The notes: generated by a model from the letters alone, not told the origin. DNA of 64,000 nucleotides from Virgibacillus sp. SK37 (GCF_000725285.1 NZ_CP007161.1:517911-581910); one strand, 5' to 3'. Numbered from the stretch's first letter, positions 9,395-18,345 are shown. Translations and numbers: made by a program.

Positions 9395-10558
9395 ATGTCT
9401 ATTTATAAAACAATATATTTCCCTGCGGTATTCCTGCTGATCTTATTTTTAGCAGGATGCCAAGGAAGCAACCTAGATGTTCAGGGAGAAAACCATAAAA
9501 GAAAAGATACCAATCTTGTAGAAAAAGAGAAGATGAACAAACAAATTACGTTGTCTGCTGTTGGAGATATCTTGATTCATGATAGGGTATATGATGATGC
9601 AAGAGTAAAAGATACATTTAATTTTACGCCTATGTTAGATCTTGTGGACAGTTATTTAAAAGCTTCGTCTGTTACATTTGCAAATCAAGAAACAATGATT
9701 GGTGGAGAAGAGATTGGCTTATCAGGTTATCCCAGATTCAATAGTCCATACGAAATTGGGGATGCATTAAAGAAAGCTGGTGTGGATGTTGTTTCGCTTG
9801 CAAATAACCATACGCTTGATCATGGCGAAGAAGCAATTCATAACGCCATTAACTACTGGAAAGAACTAGATATAATGTATACGGGAGCTTATAAAAACAA
9901 AGCAGACCAAGAAAAACTACGAATCTTTAAGACGGATGAGGATATTACCTTGGCTTTTCTGGCATATACCTATGGTACAAATGGAATAACAGAACCGAAA
10001 AACAAAGATTATTTAGTCAACCAAATAGATAAGAAACAAATAGCAGGCGAGCTCACGAAAGCGGAAAAACAAGCGGATGTTGTGGTGCTGAGCCTTCATT
10101 TTGGAGATGAATATGAAAGATTACCTAATGAGAAGCAAAGGAATTTGGCCCAATTTGCTGCCGATCAAGGTGCAGACATTATTCTCGGCCATCACCCCCA
10201 TGTTTTACAACCTGTGGAGTGGGTGAATGGTAAAGATGGAAACAAGTCCTTTGTTATTTATTCCTTAGGAAACTTTTTATCTGGGCAGGACGAATTTTAC
10301 CGTAGAATTGGTGGGGTACTAACATTGACTCTTACAAAAGTAGAAAATAAAGGTGAACATGCTGAAGTGGAAATTAGTAACCCACAATTTTTACCTACAT
10401 TTGTAACGTTTACTAATGAATCAGACTACAAGGTAGTTCCGATGTATCTACTTAAGGAAGCGGACTTGCCTAATGCGAAAAAGCATTATAACGAGATTAA
10501 GGATCATATGAGACTGTGGATGGAGGAGCTTCACTTTCCAGAGCAGGGAGCATACTAG
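9395..10558 (+). CDS. CapA-family lipoprotein (poly-gamma-glutamate capsule-type metallophosphatase)
   Basis: A 387-aa secreted lipoprotein. The signal sequence ends in the lipobox LAGC around residue 21. The rest is a PGA_cap (CapA/PgsA/YwtB) metallophosphatase-like domain: AVGDILIHDR near the start, NQETMIGG, SLANNHTLDHGEE, SLHFGDEYERLPNEKQR, and GADIILGHHPHVLQP, which carry the metal-ligand Asp, Asn and His positions. The start at 9395 follows GAGG by six bases; an earlier in-frame start at 9302 would bury the signal peptide. No pgsB or pgsC lies next to it, so it may act on another surface polymer. It is 20 bases from the popT-like gene. Confidence 0.85.
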   Translation: MSIYKTIYFPAVFLLILFLAGCQGSNLDVQGENHKRKDTNLVEKEKMNKQITLSAVGDILIHDRVYDDARVKDTFNFTPMLDLVDSYLKASSVTFANQETMIGGEEIGLSGYPRFNSPYEIGDALKKAGVDVVSLANNHTLDHGEEAIHNAINYWKELDIMYTGAYKNKADQEKLRIFKTDEDITLAFLAYTYGTNGITEPKNKDYLVNQIDKKQIAGELTKAEKQADVVVLSLHFGDEYERLPNEKQRNLAQFAADQGADIILGHHPHVLQPVEWVNGKDGNKSFVIYSLGNFLSGQDEFYRRIGGVLTLTLTKVENKGEHAEVEISNPQFLPTFVTFTNESDYKVVPMYLLKEADLPNAKKHYNEIKDHMRLWMEELHFPEQGAY

Positions 10559-10578
10559 TTAAATCAGGGGGAAATATA

Positions 10579-11400
10579 ATGGAATGGAAAAATATTTATC
10601 GTGGCATGTTAATGGGAGCAAGTGATGTAATTCCAGGAGTTAGTGGAGGCACGATAGCAGTATTACTGGGAATTTATGACAGATTGATTGCTGCAGTTAA
10701 TGGAGTGTTAAGTAAAGACTGGAAAAAACAGTTAGGGTTTTTAGTTCCTTTGGCAATTGGGGTTGGAACTGCGATTTTGCTTTTAAGTAAGTTAATCGAA
10801 TGGTTATTTGAACACTTCCCGGGGCCCACCCAATTTTTCTTCTTGGGGTTAATTATAGGAGTGCTACCTTATTTGTTTCATAAGGCAGACGCGAAGCACT
10901 CCTTTAAGATGAATCATGTGATTTTACTTGTAATTGGCGCTATTTTAGTAGGCTCTATGGTGTTTTTAAATGCTGGTGAGGTTGGAGTCATGACTAAATT
11001 ACAGCCTTCAGATTATATTTTACTTTTCTTTTCCGGATTTGTTGCAAGTAGTGCGATGATTCTCCCTGGCATCAGTGGATCGTTTATGCTATTGATTCTT
11101 GGTGTTTATCCAACGGTAATTGGCGCTGTAAGCAATATGCATATAGATATTATTGCTGTTACAGGTGTAGGGATTTTGGTGGGTATTGTTGTGATGAGCA
11201 AAATTATAAACTATTTCCTAACTAATTACAGAACAGGAACGTTTGCGTTAATTATCGGTCTAGTGATCGGTTCCATTGTCGTTGTATTTCCTGGTTGGCC
11301 ATCAACAACTAATCTGCTTTTATTAAGTATTGTTGCTTTCGGTGCGGGGCTGTTTGCAGCCTACATTCTTGGTAAGGTTGAGTATAAGGATGAAGCATAG
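10579..11400 (+). CDS. DUF368 family polyprenyl-phosphate transporter (PopT-like)
   Basis: A 273-aa integral membrane protein with eight or more hydrophobic segments. The repeated motifs DVIPGVSGGT near residue 17 and ILPGISGSF near 165 are the hallmark of DUF368. DUF368 proteins (PopT) have been shown to return undecaprenyl phosphate, the lipid carrier for wall polymers, across the membrane. The ATG at 10579 follows GGGGGA; an upstream frame start at 10516 lies inside capA. The tight spacing to the CapA-like gene suggests co-transcription and a joint role in envelope polymer synthesis (inference). Confidence 0.87.
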   Translation: MEWKNIYRGMLMGASDVIPGVSGGTIAVLLGIYDRLIAAVNGVLSKDWKKQLGFLVPLAIGVGTAILLLSKLIEWLFEHFPGPTQFFFLGLIIGVLPYLFHKADAKHSFKMNHVILLVIGAILVGSMVFLNAGEVGVMTKLQPSDYILLFFSGFVASSAMILPGISGSFMLLILGVYPTVIGAVSNMHIDIIAVTGVGILVGIVVMSKIINYFLTNYRTGTFALIIGLVIGSIVVVFPGWPSTTNLLLLSIVAFGAGLFAAYILGKVEYKDEA

Positions 11401-11463
11401 AAAAAGACAAACTCTGTGAATATGGTTAAAATGAAAGTATTAGATAAGTAAGGAGTGTAAAGA

Positions 11464-11784
11464 ATGGAGCATATAAAAACAGAAGAACAATTTAACGAAA
11501 TTATACAGAGTGAAGAACCTGTAATCATTAAGTTCTTTGCAGATTGGTGTCCCGATTGTAAGCGGATGGACATGTTTATTGGTGAAGTAATGGAAGAATT
11601 TCAAAACTATAAATGGTATCAGATTAACAGTGATGAAGTGGAAGGAATTGCTCAAGAGTATGAAGTAATGGGAATTCCGAGTATCTTAATTTTCCAAAAT
11701 GGCGAAAAGATAGCACATCAACATAGTGCATATACAAAATCACCTGAATCTGTAACGGAATTTTTGCATCAGCAATTAGGTTAA
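11464..11784 (+). CDS. ydbP: Thioredoxin-family protein (YdbP-like)
   Basis: A 106-aa single-domain thioredoxin-fold protein with the active site FADWCPDCKRMDMF at about residues 24-37 and the cis-Pro region MGIPSILIF near 78. The CPDC motif differs from CGPC of TrxA and is typical of the Bacillus YdbP group. It has no signal peptide, so it acts in the cytosol, probably as a thiol-disulfide exchange or chaperone-like protein. It has its own ribosome site (TAAGGAGTG) and terminator. The name rests on remembered similarity to B. subtilis YdbP, whose gene lies near cshA as here. Confidence 0.82.
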   Translation: MEHIKTEEQFNEIIQSEEPVIIKFFADWCPDCKRMDMFIGEVMEEFQNYKWYQINSDEVEGIAQEYEVMGIPSILIFQNGEKIAHQHSAYTKSPESVTEFLHQQLG

Positions 11785-11791
11785 TAAAAGC

Positions 11792-11833
11792 AATAGCGGC
11801 CCCCACTCCTTAAAGGAGGAGCCGCTATTTTTA
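11792..11833 (+). terminator. Terminator of the thioredoxin-like gene
   Basis: Stem AATAGCGGC/GCCGCTATT enclosing a second small stem (CTCCTTTAAGGAG-like) and followed by TTTTA. Confidence 0.85.
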
Positions 11834-11987
11834 TATCCACAGAATAAACTTAGGGTGGACAAGATAATTCGCAAAATACATAAAACTGCGGTGGGTACTT
11901 TCGTTCTCCAGCTGATAAATCTCTCCCGCAGCGGATTACCACACCCTGCAGCAAATGACTTATAAGATAAGTTGTGAAGTTCTCATT

Positions 11988-12620
11988 CTAGTCCTGCAAG
12001 GAGAAGTCGAGTTTATTATTTGAGGTAAGCGTAAGTTTCCCATTCTGTAATTGTATGCTATTACCCTCTAGAGATAAGTCAGTGATCTTCTCAAACTTCT
12101 CCAAGTTAATAAAGCCATCATGAATTTCCTGTATGGTAGTTTTATTAATGATTTCGCGGTCATTCGGTATATTTTTATTTCTTCCCCATTCAATTATAAA
12201 AGGAAATCCGCTCTCTGATTCTGGAAACAACATGCGCCACTGCAAATTGGTGCCATCCGGCTTCTCGCGTTCGCCAGCAACAGGCCCGTTGAAGGAATAG
12301 TTCAACTTAGTTAACCTCTCAATAAGTAGATCCATCTGTTCGGTACGGAGAGCATATTGAATTGGCCCTTCTCTGTTTTCCCCAAAAGCAGCAACAAGTT
12401 GTTTTATTAAAGGATTGTCTGATTGATCTGCAATCTCCTCATTGAAGATACCCAGCCATTCTATATAGCAATCGTTTCGGAAATACGCTAGGTAGTTATA
12501 GGTTCCCCAGTTCTCGTGCTTTCCACCCTTAACGATCTTGCAATTATAAGTTTCCCCAAATAATTGAGCCGATTGAGCAGGATCCTTCGCAGCAATGACA
12601 ATATGATCAATTTCAAGCAT
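11988..12620 (-). CDS. VOC/glyoxalase-like domain protein
   Basis: A 210-aa protein of the vicinal-oxygen-chelate fold (Glyoxalase_3 type). The N-terminal LEIDHIVIAAKD carries the typical first metal-side His, and YIEWLGIF matches the second strand region with its Glu. The C-terminal third is variable. No substrate can be assigned. The ATG at 12620 was chosen because GGGAG and GGAAGG lie upstream; a start at 12641 is possible but has a ribosome site only 3 bases away. It is a single gene between two plus-strand units. Confidence 0.75.
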   Translation of the reverse strand: MLEIDHIVIAAKDPAQSAQLFGETYNCKIVKGGKHENWGTYNYLAYFRNDCYIEWLGIFNEEIADQSDNPLIKQLVAAFGENREGPIQYALRTEQMDLLIERLTKLNYSFNGPVAGEREKPDGTNLQWRMLFPESESGFPFIIEWGRNKNIPNDREIINKTTIQEIHDGFINLEKFEKITDLSLEGNSIQLQNGKLTLTSNNKLDFSLQD

Positions 12621-12741
12621 ATCCTTCCAACTCCCTTTCATTTTCCTCTATTATAGTAATAAGAAAAAAGAAACGCTAATACCTTTTGTATTAAATTTGA
12701 TATAGTACAATTAAGAAGACATAAATAAGCAGGTGGATAAA

Positions 12742-13434
12742 ATGGGGAAGCCAATGATTTTAATTGTTGAAGATGAACGCAAATTAAGCAGAGTTCTTGA
12801 GGTAGAGTTATCCTATGAGAATTATATTACAGAAATTGCAGATAACGGGAAAGACGCACTTCAAAGAATGGAAGAACAAGAATGGGATCTGGTCTTACTG
12901 GATATTATGCTTCCGGAATTAAGTGGACTTGAGGTATTAAGAAGGGTTAGAAGAACAGACGACTGTACCCCGATTATTTTACTAACTGCACGTGACGAGG
13001 TGCATGATAAAGTGAGTGGCTTGGACCTCGGAGCAAACGATTATATTACCAAGCCTTTTCAAATTGAAGAGCTACTTGCCAGAATACGTGCAAATCTTCG
13101 TAAGCCATCGAATGAAAAAATGAAGAATGAGGGTCTATTTATAGGCGATTTAAAAATAGATATTGAAGCACATGAAGTAACAATGAAGGAAAAAAACATA
13201 GATCTAACACCGAGAGAGTTCGATTTACTTGTTTGCTTAGTGAAAAATAAAAATATTGTTCTTACTAGAGAGCAGCTTATTGAGCAAGTATGGGGGTTCG
13301 ATTATTTTGGAGATACAAACGTGGTTGATGTCTATATTCGTTATTTGAGGCAAAAAATAGATAAAGGACACGAGAGTACATACATACAAACAATACGCGG
13401 TGTGGGTTATAGTATAAAGGATACGATAGCATGA
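12742..13434 (+). CDS. OmpR-family response regulator
   Basis: A 230-aa DNA-binding response regulator. The receiver domain has the acidic pair at residues 11-12, the phospho-acceptor Asp54 in LLDIMLPE, and the Lys in NDYITKPF. The C-terminal winged helix ends with VDVYIRYLRQKID and TIRGVGYSIK, as in OmpR/PhoB. Start: ATG at 12742, five bases after AGGTGG; an upstream GTG at 12733 overlaps that site. Its stop overlaps the kinase start (ATGA). Together with the kinase and the PepSY gene the arrangement resembles B. subtilis YkoG-YkoH-YkoI. Confidence 0.92.
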   Translation: MGKPMILIVEDERKLSRVLEVELSYENYITEIADNGKDALQRMEEQEWDLVLLDIMLPELSGLEVLRRVRRTDDCTPIILLTARDEVHDKVSGLDLGANDYITKPFQIEELLARIRANLRKPSNEKMKNEGLFIGDLKIDIEAHEVTMKEKNIDLTPREFDLLVCLVKNKNIVLTREQLIEQVWGFDYFGDTNVVDVYIRYLRQKIDKGHESTYIQTIRGVGYSIKDTIA

Positions 13435-14777
13435 AGCTTCGATTAAAGATTCAGCTGTTTTCGAGTCTTTTTATGCTTCTTTTGATCCTTCTAGTTAATA
13501 CATCTATTTATTTATTATTCAATACAGTTACAGCAGAGAAGGAATTAAATCAGTTGGTTGAACATACCAATACCATTGCTGAAGCACTAAATAATAGTAA
13601 TGGAGAAGTTACCGATGATTTTTATAGAGCGTTTTTGCCTGCCCACGGAACGATTCGCCTTGTTAAGAAGAATGATAAAGTAATTGGCGAGCATACAAAG
13701 GATGAAGAGTATGCAAATTTCGAACCAATGCATACCATCAAAGAGAAACATCAAATTGTTTCACAAAAGAATGGTTTAAAAACTGCGATTGTGTCCAAGC
13801 CTATTATTTGGAAAAACGGAGATATTATTACCCTTCAAGTTTCTAATCGGTTGGTTTCTCTTCATGAGACTATGCAAGTGCTATTCTATGTATTAGTTAT
13901 TGCTTCCTTGCTCATCCTTCTTCCAACGATTTTTGCGGGGAATGTTCTTGGCAGATTTTTATTAAACCCGATTAAGGATCTTATTGAGACAATGAAAGAA
14001 AATATGCGGGAAGAAGAGTGGAAAAAAATTGATACTCAAAATAGAAGCAAAGATGAACTGTATGAAATGGAGCAAACATTTAATGATATGATTAACCACT
14101 TAAAAGAGAATTTTGACAAACAAGAAGTCTTTGTCTCTGATGCCTCCCATGAATTGAAAACACCAATTTCTATTGTGAAAAGTTATGCACAATTACTGGA
14201 TCGTCGGGGCAAGAATAATCCTGAGTTATGGAAAGAATCTATTGACGCAATTGATTCAGAGGTCGACCGTATGCAGCGTCTTGTGGAGCAAATGTTATTA
14301 TTGGCTAAAAACAAGAGTGAGGTTAATTATGAGCAAGTTGAACTGGCTGCTTTGACTTCTTCGGTTATCCAGACCTTCCTGGGGGCATATGACCGTGACA
14401 TCCAATTTTCAAAGGAAGGCGATGTATTACCGGTATTTGGAAACGTTGATCAACTGAAGCAGGTTATTTATATTTTGATTGATAATGCTATAAAATATAG
14501 TGAAAGTACGATTCATGTTAAGGTATGTGAAAAAGCTGAACACATCCTTCTTCAAGTGCAGGATTTTGGACAGGGAATTTCAGAGAAAGATCAGAAACGG
14601 GTCTTTGACCGTTTTTATAGAATTGATAAAGCCCGAAGCAGAGAAACAGGAGGAACAGGTCTCGGTTTGCCAATAGCAAAGGCAATTATAACTGCACATA
14701 GAGGGAAATTAACCGTAGAGAGCGATTTAGGTAAAGGTACTGTTTTTACTATACAGCTACCGAAGAGCGATGATTAA
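13431..14777 (+). CDS. Sensor histidine kinase
   Basis: A 448-aa membrane kinase for the preceding regulator. Transmembrane segments at about 9-31 and 149-171 flank an extracellular sensor of some 115 residues; a HAMP region follows, then the H-box FVSDASHELKTP with His240, the N-box QVIYILIDNAIKY, and the G boxes DFGQGI and GGTGLGLPIAKAI. It overlaps the regulator gene by four bases (ATGA), indicating coupled translation. The stimulus is not known; related Bacillus kinases respond to envelope stress. The following PepSY gene may modulate the sensor (inference). Confidence 0.92.
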   Translation: MKLRLKIQLFSSLFMLLLILLVNTSIYLLFNTVTAEKELNQLVEHTNTIAEALNNSNGEVTDDFYRAFLPAHGTIRLVKKNDKVIGEHTKDEEYANFEPMHTIKEKHQIVSQKNGLKTAIVSKPIIWKNGDIITLQVSNRLVSLHETMQVLFYVLVIASLLILLPTIFAGNVLGRFLLNPIKDLIETMKENMREEEWKKIDTQNRSKDELYEMEQTFNDMINHLKENFDKQEVFVSDASHELKTPISIVKSYAQLLDRRGKNNPELWKESIDAIDSEVDRMQRLVEQMLLLAKNKSEVNYEQVELAALTSSVIQTFLGAYDRDIQFSKEGDVLPVFGNVDQLKQVIYILIDNAIKYSESTIHVKVCEKAEHILLQVQDFGQGISEKDQKRVFDRFYRIDKARSRETGGTGLGLPIAKAIITAHRGKLTVESDLGKGTVFTIQLPKSDD

Positions 14778-14869
14778 AAATGAGCACTCTCATCGTTTTC
14801 TAATCTATTTCACATAAGACTTTCATTTCAGTTGGATATAATGGTGGTAACAATAAGGAGGAGATTGAA

Positions 14870-15538
14870 ATGAAAAGTAAATTAGCTGTCGTTGCTGGTG
14901 CACTTACTGGTGCAGCTTTTCTCGGTTTAGGAATTTATCATTCGGATGCCTCGCAAGCGGAACCGAAACTTTCAACGGATGTTATTAAAACAATGGTCTC
15001 AGATCAATATCCAGGTACCATTACAGATATAGAGCTAGAAAAAAACTTCGATAAAACCTTTTATGAGGTGGAAGTGGAGAATGAAGACAGGGAATATGAC
15101 CTGAAGCTTGATGCTAATACTGGTGAAGTGTTGAAAATCAGAGAGAAGGACACATCAAATAAAGTAAGTGTAACTGAAAAGAAAGCAGAAGACTCAACGA
15201 AGGCTACTGAAGATAATGAGGAACAAAAAAACAAGAAAGAGAAACAGAATACGCAAGAAGATAAGCAAGTTCGTAATAGTGAAGAACAGAAAAAAGATGA
15301 TAAGCAGCCTGCGAAAAAAGATAAAAGTAACCAGTCCAATGGTCTAATCGGTATGGAAAAGGCTGAAAAAATAGCGTTGGATGCATTTGCAGGAACTATT
15401 GTTAGCATGGAGTTAGATGAAGACGATGATCGCATGATTTATGAGATCGAAATTGAAAACGGTGAAGACGAAGCTGATGTGGATATTGATGCTTATACTG
15501 GTGAAGTTCTTGGCCTATCAATAGATCGCGATAACTAA
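14870..15538 (+). CDS. Secreted double-PepSY domain protein
   Basis: A 222-aa protein with an N-terminal hydrophobic signal or anchor (residues 5-25). Two PepSY domains are visible: about 35-85 (TITDIELEKNFDKTFYEVE, then LDANTGEVL) and about 160-222 (TIVSMELDEDDDRMIYEIE, then IDAYTGEVL). They are joined by a highly charged Lys/Glu/Gln linker of about 70 residues, probably disordered. PepSY domains are thought to inhibit or sense proteases and sit beside two-component genes in Bacillus (ykoI). Ribosome site AAGGAGGAG; own terminator. Confidence 0.87.
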   Translation: MKSKLAVVAGALTGAAFLGLGIYHSDASQAEPKLSTDVIKTMVSDQYPGTITDIELEKNFDKTFYEVEVENEDREYDLKLDANTGEVLKIREKDTSNKVSVTEKKAEDSTKATEDNEEQKNKKEKQNTQEDKQVRNSEEQKKDDKQPAKKDKSNQSNGLIGMEKAEKIALDAFAGTIVSMELDEDDDRMIYEIEIENGEDEADVDIDAYTGEVLGLSIDRDN

Positions 15539-15584
15539 ATAAATAAGCAAAAAGTTGTTGAGTTAAAATACTTTTTGTTAATAC

Positions 15585-15632
15585 AAATCCGAACTGATTC
15601 AATTAATAATGAATTTTAGTTCGGATTTTTTA
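15585..15632 (+). terminator. Terminator of the PepSY gene
   Basis: Stem AAATCCGAACT/AGTTCGGATTT with a 22-base loop ending in six T. Confidence 0.85.
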
Positions 15633-15703
15633 TGGCTGCAAATATAGTTCGTTATTTTACTTAACTATTTAGTAGGCGAGGTAAGAGACCAGGTTGTTTA
15701 GGT

Positions 15704-15729
15704 GTTTTCAAATGGAATTGCTGGGGAAT
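15704..15729 (+). promoter_or_regulatory. Possible sigma-B-like promoter of the lipid kinase gene
   Basis: GTTTTC, 14 bases, GGGAAT; the -10 core differs from GGGTAT at one base and the -35 retains GTTT. It lies 36 bases before the start codon. Confidence 0.35.
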
Positions 15730-15765
15730 AGTAGGATAGGAGGAATCTAATTGAGGTGACAAAAA

Positions 15766-16659
15766 ATGATTACATATAATAAAGCGCTATTCTTGTATAA
15801 TGGAAACGCCGGAAAAAAAGATATAGAGCGAAAATTATCCTTAACTGTACCTGTGCTAAGCCAGACGATTAAAGAATTAACTATTCTACAGACAGAAACC
15901 TTGGACGAAGCAAGGAAGACGTGTATAGAATATGCTGAGAAAATTGACCTGCTAATCATTTTAGGCGGAGACGGCACCATCCATACCTGTATTAATAGTA
16001 TTGCCCCGTTAGACACTAGACCAATTATTGCAATACTTCCAGGGGGGACTTCCAATGATTTTTGCAGAACACTGGGAATACCCCAAAACTTAAAAGCAGC
16101 AGCTAATGCTATAGTTAATGGAAGCGTTATCGATATTGATATTGGAAAAGCGAATGATAATTATTTCCTGAATTTTTGGGGAATAGGTCTTGTTGCAGAG
16201 ACTTCCCAGAACGTAGATGAAACACAAAAGAAGAACTTTGGTGTGCTCAGTTACTTTTTGAGTACTGTAAAAACATTCAGTCAAGCTGAGTCATTTCCCT
16301 ATACAATAACTACGAACGATGGAGAACTTGAAGGAGAAGCTGTATTAATTTTTGTGTTAAACGGTAACTTTATTGGAACACAAGAAATACCTATAGATAC
16401 TTTATCTCCAATGGATGGTAAGATGAGTGTCTTAATTATTGAAAACTCTAATTTCGCATCTTTTCGTGAATTGTTAGCGATGAATAACCCACGTATGGAA
16501 GCAGAGAATTTCCAAGAGCTTACCCACTTTACTGTAAACGAACTGAAGATTAAAACGAATGAACCAAAGAAAATAGATATGGACGGAGAATTATATGCAT
16601 CTACCCCTGCTTATATTAAAGTACTTTCAGGGCATATCCGAATGATTGGAAATTTATAA
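15766..16659 (+). CDS. Diacylglycerol/lipid kinase family protein (YegS/DgkB-like)
   Basis: A 297-aa soluble lipid kinase of the DAGK catalytic family. The nucleotide-binding motif GGDGTIHTCIN is near residue 67 and the LPGGTSNDFCRTLGIP motif near 90; the C-terminal half has the NGNFIGTQEIP and DGKMSVLII strands of the second domain, and DMDGELYASTP near the end. Family members phosphorylate diacylglycerol or sphingoid-type lipids with ATP and recycle DAG from envelope lipid turnover. Start ATG follows GAGGTGAC. The gene is alone; MarR gene follows after 356 bases. Confidence 0.88.
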   Translation: MITYNKALFLYNGNAGKKDIERKLSLTVPVLSQTIKELTILQTETLDEARKTCIEYAEKIDLLIILGGDGTIHTCINSIAPLDTRPIIAILPGGTSNDFCRTLGIPQNLKAAANAIVNGSVIDIDIGKANDNYFLNFWGIGLVAETSQNVDETQKKNFGVLSYFLSTVKTFSQAESFPYTITTNDGELEGEAVLIFVLNGNFIGTQEIPIDTLSPMDGKMSVLIIENSNFASFRELLAMNNPRMEAENFQELTHFTVNELKIKTNEPKKIDMDGELYASTPAYIKVLSGHIRMIGNL

Positions 16660-17015
16660 TATTATTAAATAACGCTTTTTCTCAACAATTGTGTGAATGG
16701 TAATATACAAATAGGATAGTGAAATACATTGCTTTCGATGAGCATGACTGGAACGTGTTAATTAATCGAACGTAAGTTACCATAACAAATAAAGTATTGA
16801 GTGGTAGCTAGGCGGTATTATTGTAAAAAATATCTAAGCTACTAAGTTAAACACCTAATCCTCAATCGAGCTAACACCTTTTGAAACAGAGGTTGCTTTT
16901 ACCGTGGAAAAAGCTTTCAAGAAGCGTACAGGAATTTCTTCCAAGCCTCTATTCCAATCTTCCTTTATGGGTGCTATAGTTAGGTGAAGAAATATTATTA
17001 ATTCTGGGGATTTTT
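16660..17015. other. Intergenic stretch with a possible gene remnant
   Basis: No intact gene. Bases 16859-16987 read as 42 codons with coding-like composition (TPFETEVAFTVEKAFKKR) closed by TGA but lacking a plausible start, so they may be the tail of a decayed gene. Nothing else structured is seen. Confidence 0.3.
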
Positions 17016-17498
17016 ATGAATGGAAAGAAGGTTATAACGTTGAAACCAGAAAGCGCGTTGGAAGAAAAAAAGGAGGATCTATCCTTAAGGTTATTTGTGG
17101 TTCTATCCAAGGCCTATCAAGCAATAATGGAACAAATAGAGCAGGATATCCAATCCAAAGGGCTCAATCTTACTGATTTTGCTGTATTGGAATTACTATA
17201 CCATCGAGGAGAGCAGCCTCTACAAAAAATTGGGCAGAAAATCCTGCTAACAAGTGGAAGCATTACCTATGTGATTAATAAATTAGAGAAAAAGGAATAT
17301 CTATATAGACAGCCTTGTCCGAATGATAGGCGTGTTACTTATGCAGTTATTGCGGAAAAAGGAAAAAGCCTACTTGATCGAATTTTTCCTGATCATTGGA
17401 GCAAAATTGATGAATTAATGAGTACTTTAAACGACGAAGAAAAAGCAACAGCAATAGATCTTTTGAAAAGGTTGGGTACCTCCATCCGAAAATTATAA
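17016..17498 (+). CDS. MarR-family transcriptional regulator (MhqR-like)
   Basis: A 160-aa winged-helix repressor. The HTH core is LTDFAVLELLYHRGEQPLQ, then SGSITYVINKLEKKE (recognition helix) and the wing NDRRVTYAVIAEKG. The pattern closely follows the B. subtilis MhqR (YkvE) subgroup that represses quinone and electrophile detoxification genes, although MhqR control is not shown here. It has an N-terminal charged extension of about 18 residues. The NAD(P)-binding gene downstream is a natural candidate target. Ribosome site is weak (GGGGAT), spacing about five. Confidence 0.82.
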   Translation: MNGKKVITLKPESALEEKKEDLSLRLFVVLSKAYQAIMEQIEQDIQSKGLNLTDFAVLELLYHRGEQPLQKIGQKILLTSGSITYVINKLEKKEYLYRQPCPNDRRVTYAVIAEKGKSLLDRIFPDHWSKIDELMSTLNDEEKATAIDLLKRLGTSIRKL

Positions 17499-17579
17499 TC
17501 CTGTTGTGACTTTTATCACAGCGGATACCCATAATATAGGTTAGAATAAAAAGTGGGATACGGGATGTCTCAGCTCTGT

Positions 17580-17670
17580 TATAATATATCGCAAGCTAGT
17601 CGGTATGCTTGCGGGCCATTGGAAGCAGGATGTTTATCTAATAGATAAATGTTTTGCTTCTATTTTTTTA
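17580..17670 (+). ncRNA. Possible small RNA or attenuated leader
   Basis: A consensus -10 box TATAAT (17580-17585) is followed by a hairpin GCAAGC/GCTTGC (17591-17612) and then by a second stem (GAAGCA...ATGTTTATCT with AGATAAAT...TGCTTC) ending in seven T. This would give an RNA of about 80 bases, ending 45 bases before the next gene. No -35 box is visible, so it may simply be the terminator of the MarR gene with a chance -10. Confidence 0.35.
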
Positions 17671-17714
17671 GGTAATAGTATGAAGGAATGGGTACTTTTA
17701 AGGAGGTTTTAAAA

Positions 17715-18344
17715 GTGAGAGTATTAGTAATTGGCGCAAATGGAGCTGTGGGAAAGCAAGTTGTTGACAGATTGAAGGAGTCAGACCATCAACCTGTGGC
17801 AATGGTCAGGGATACGGATCAGATTCCGTATTTTGAAGAGAAAAATGTAGAGACAGTTTTGGCGGATTTGGAAAAGAATTTTGAAAAAGCCTTTTATAAT
17901 ACAGAAGCGGTAATATTTGCTGCGGGTTCCGGCCCTAAAACAGGGGCAGACAAAACAATAATTATTGATCAAGAAGGTGCTATTGAAGCAGCGGATCTTG
18001 CAAAAAAACACGGGGTAAACAGATTTATTATGCTAAGTTCTATGGGAGCAGGTCAACCTAAGAAAGCGGAACAAATTAAGCATTATCTTTATGCAAAACA
18101 TCGTGCAGATGAACATTTAAAAAGCTCTGGATTAAATTATACTATCCTGCGTCCAGGACGACTTACGAATGAACCTGCGACAGGGAAAGTAAATGTTCAT
18201 GAAGGCTCTCCTGAAAGCGGGAGTGTACCGAGAGCTGATGTTGCATCCGTTCTTGTTTATCTATTATCAGCTCCTCGAGCAGAAAATAAAATCTTTAATT
18301 TAATTGAAGGAGCAACTCCTTTATCTGACGTGCTTGCATATTAA
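17715..18344 (+). CDS. NAD(P)-binding atypical SDR (YhfK-like)
   Basis: A 209-aa Rossmann-fold protein. The N-terminus VLVIGANGAVGKQVV carries the GxxGxxG nucleotide loop; AVIFAAGSG and FIMLSSMGA are the next strands and YTILRPGRL follows. Lacking the classical YxxxK pair in full, it fits the atypical NmrA/YhfK-like SDR group that acts as oxidoreductase or redox sensor. Start: GTG at 17715, eight bases after AAGGAGG; an ATG at 17688 lies upstream of that site. The MarR gene upstream may control it (inference). Confidence 0.85.
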   Translation: MRVLVIGANGAVGKQVVDRLKESDHQPVAMVRDTDQIPYFEEKNVETVLADLEKNFEKAFYNTEAVIFAAGSGPKTGADKTIIIDQEGAIEAADLAKKHGVNRFIMLSSMGAGQPKKAEQIKHYLYAKHRADEHLKSSGLNYTILRPGRLTNEPATGKVNVHEGSPESGSVPRADVASVLVYLLSAPRAENKIFNLIEGATPLSDVLAY

Positions 18345-18345
18345 T

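Noticed and set aside
17540..17567. Sigma-B promoter with GTTAGA and GGGATG upstream of the SDR gene
   Set aside because: The spacing is 16 and both boxes are poor matches.
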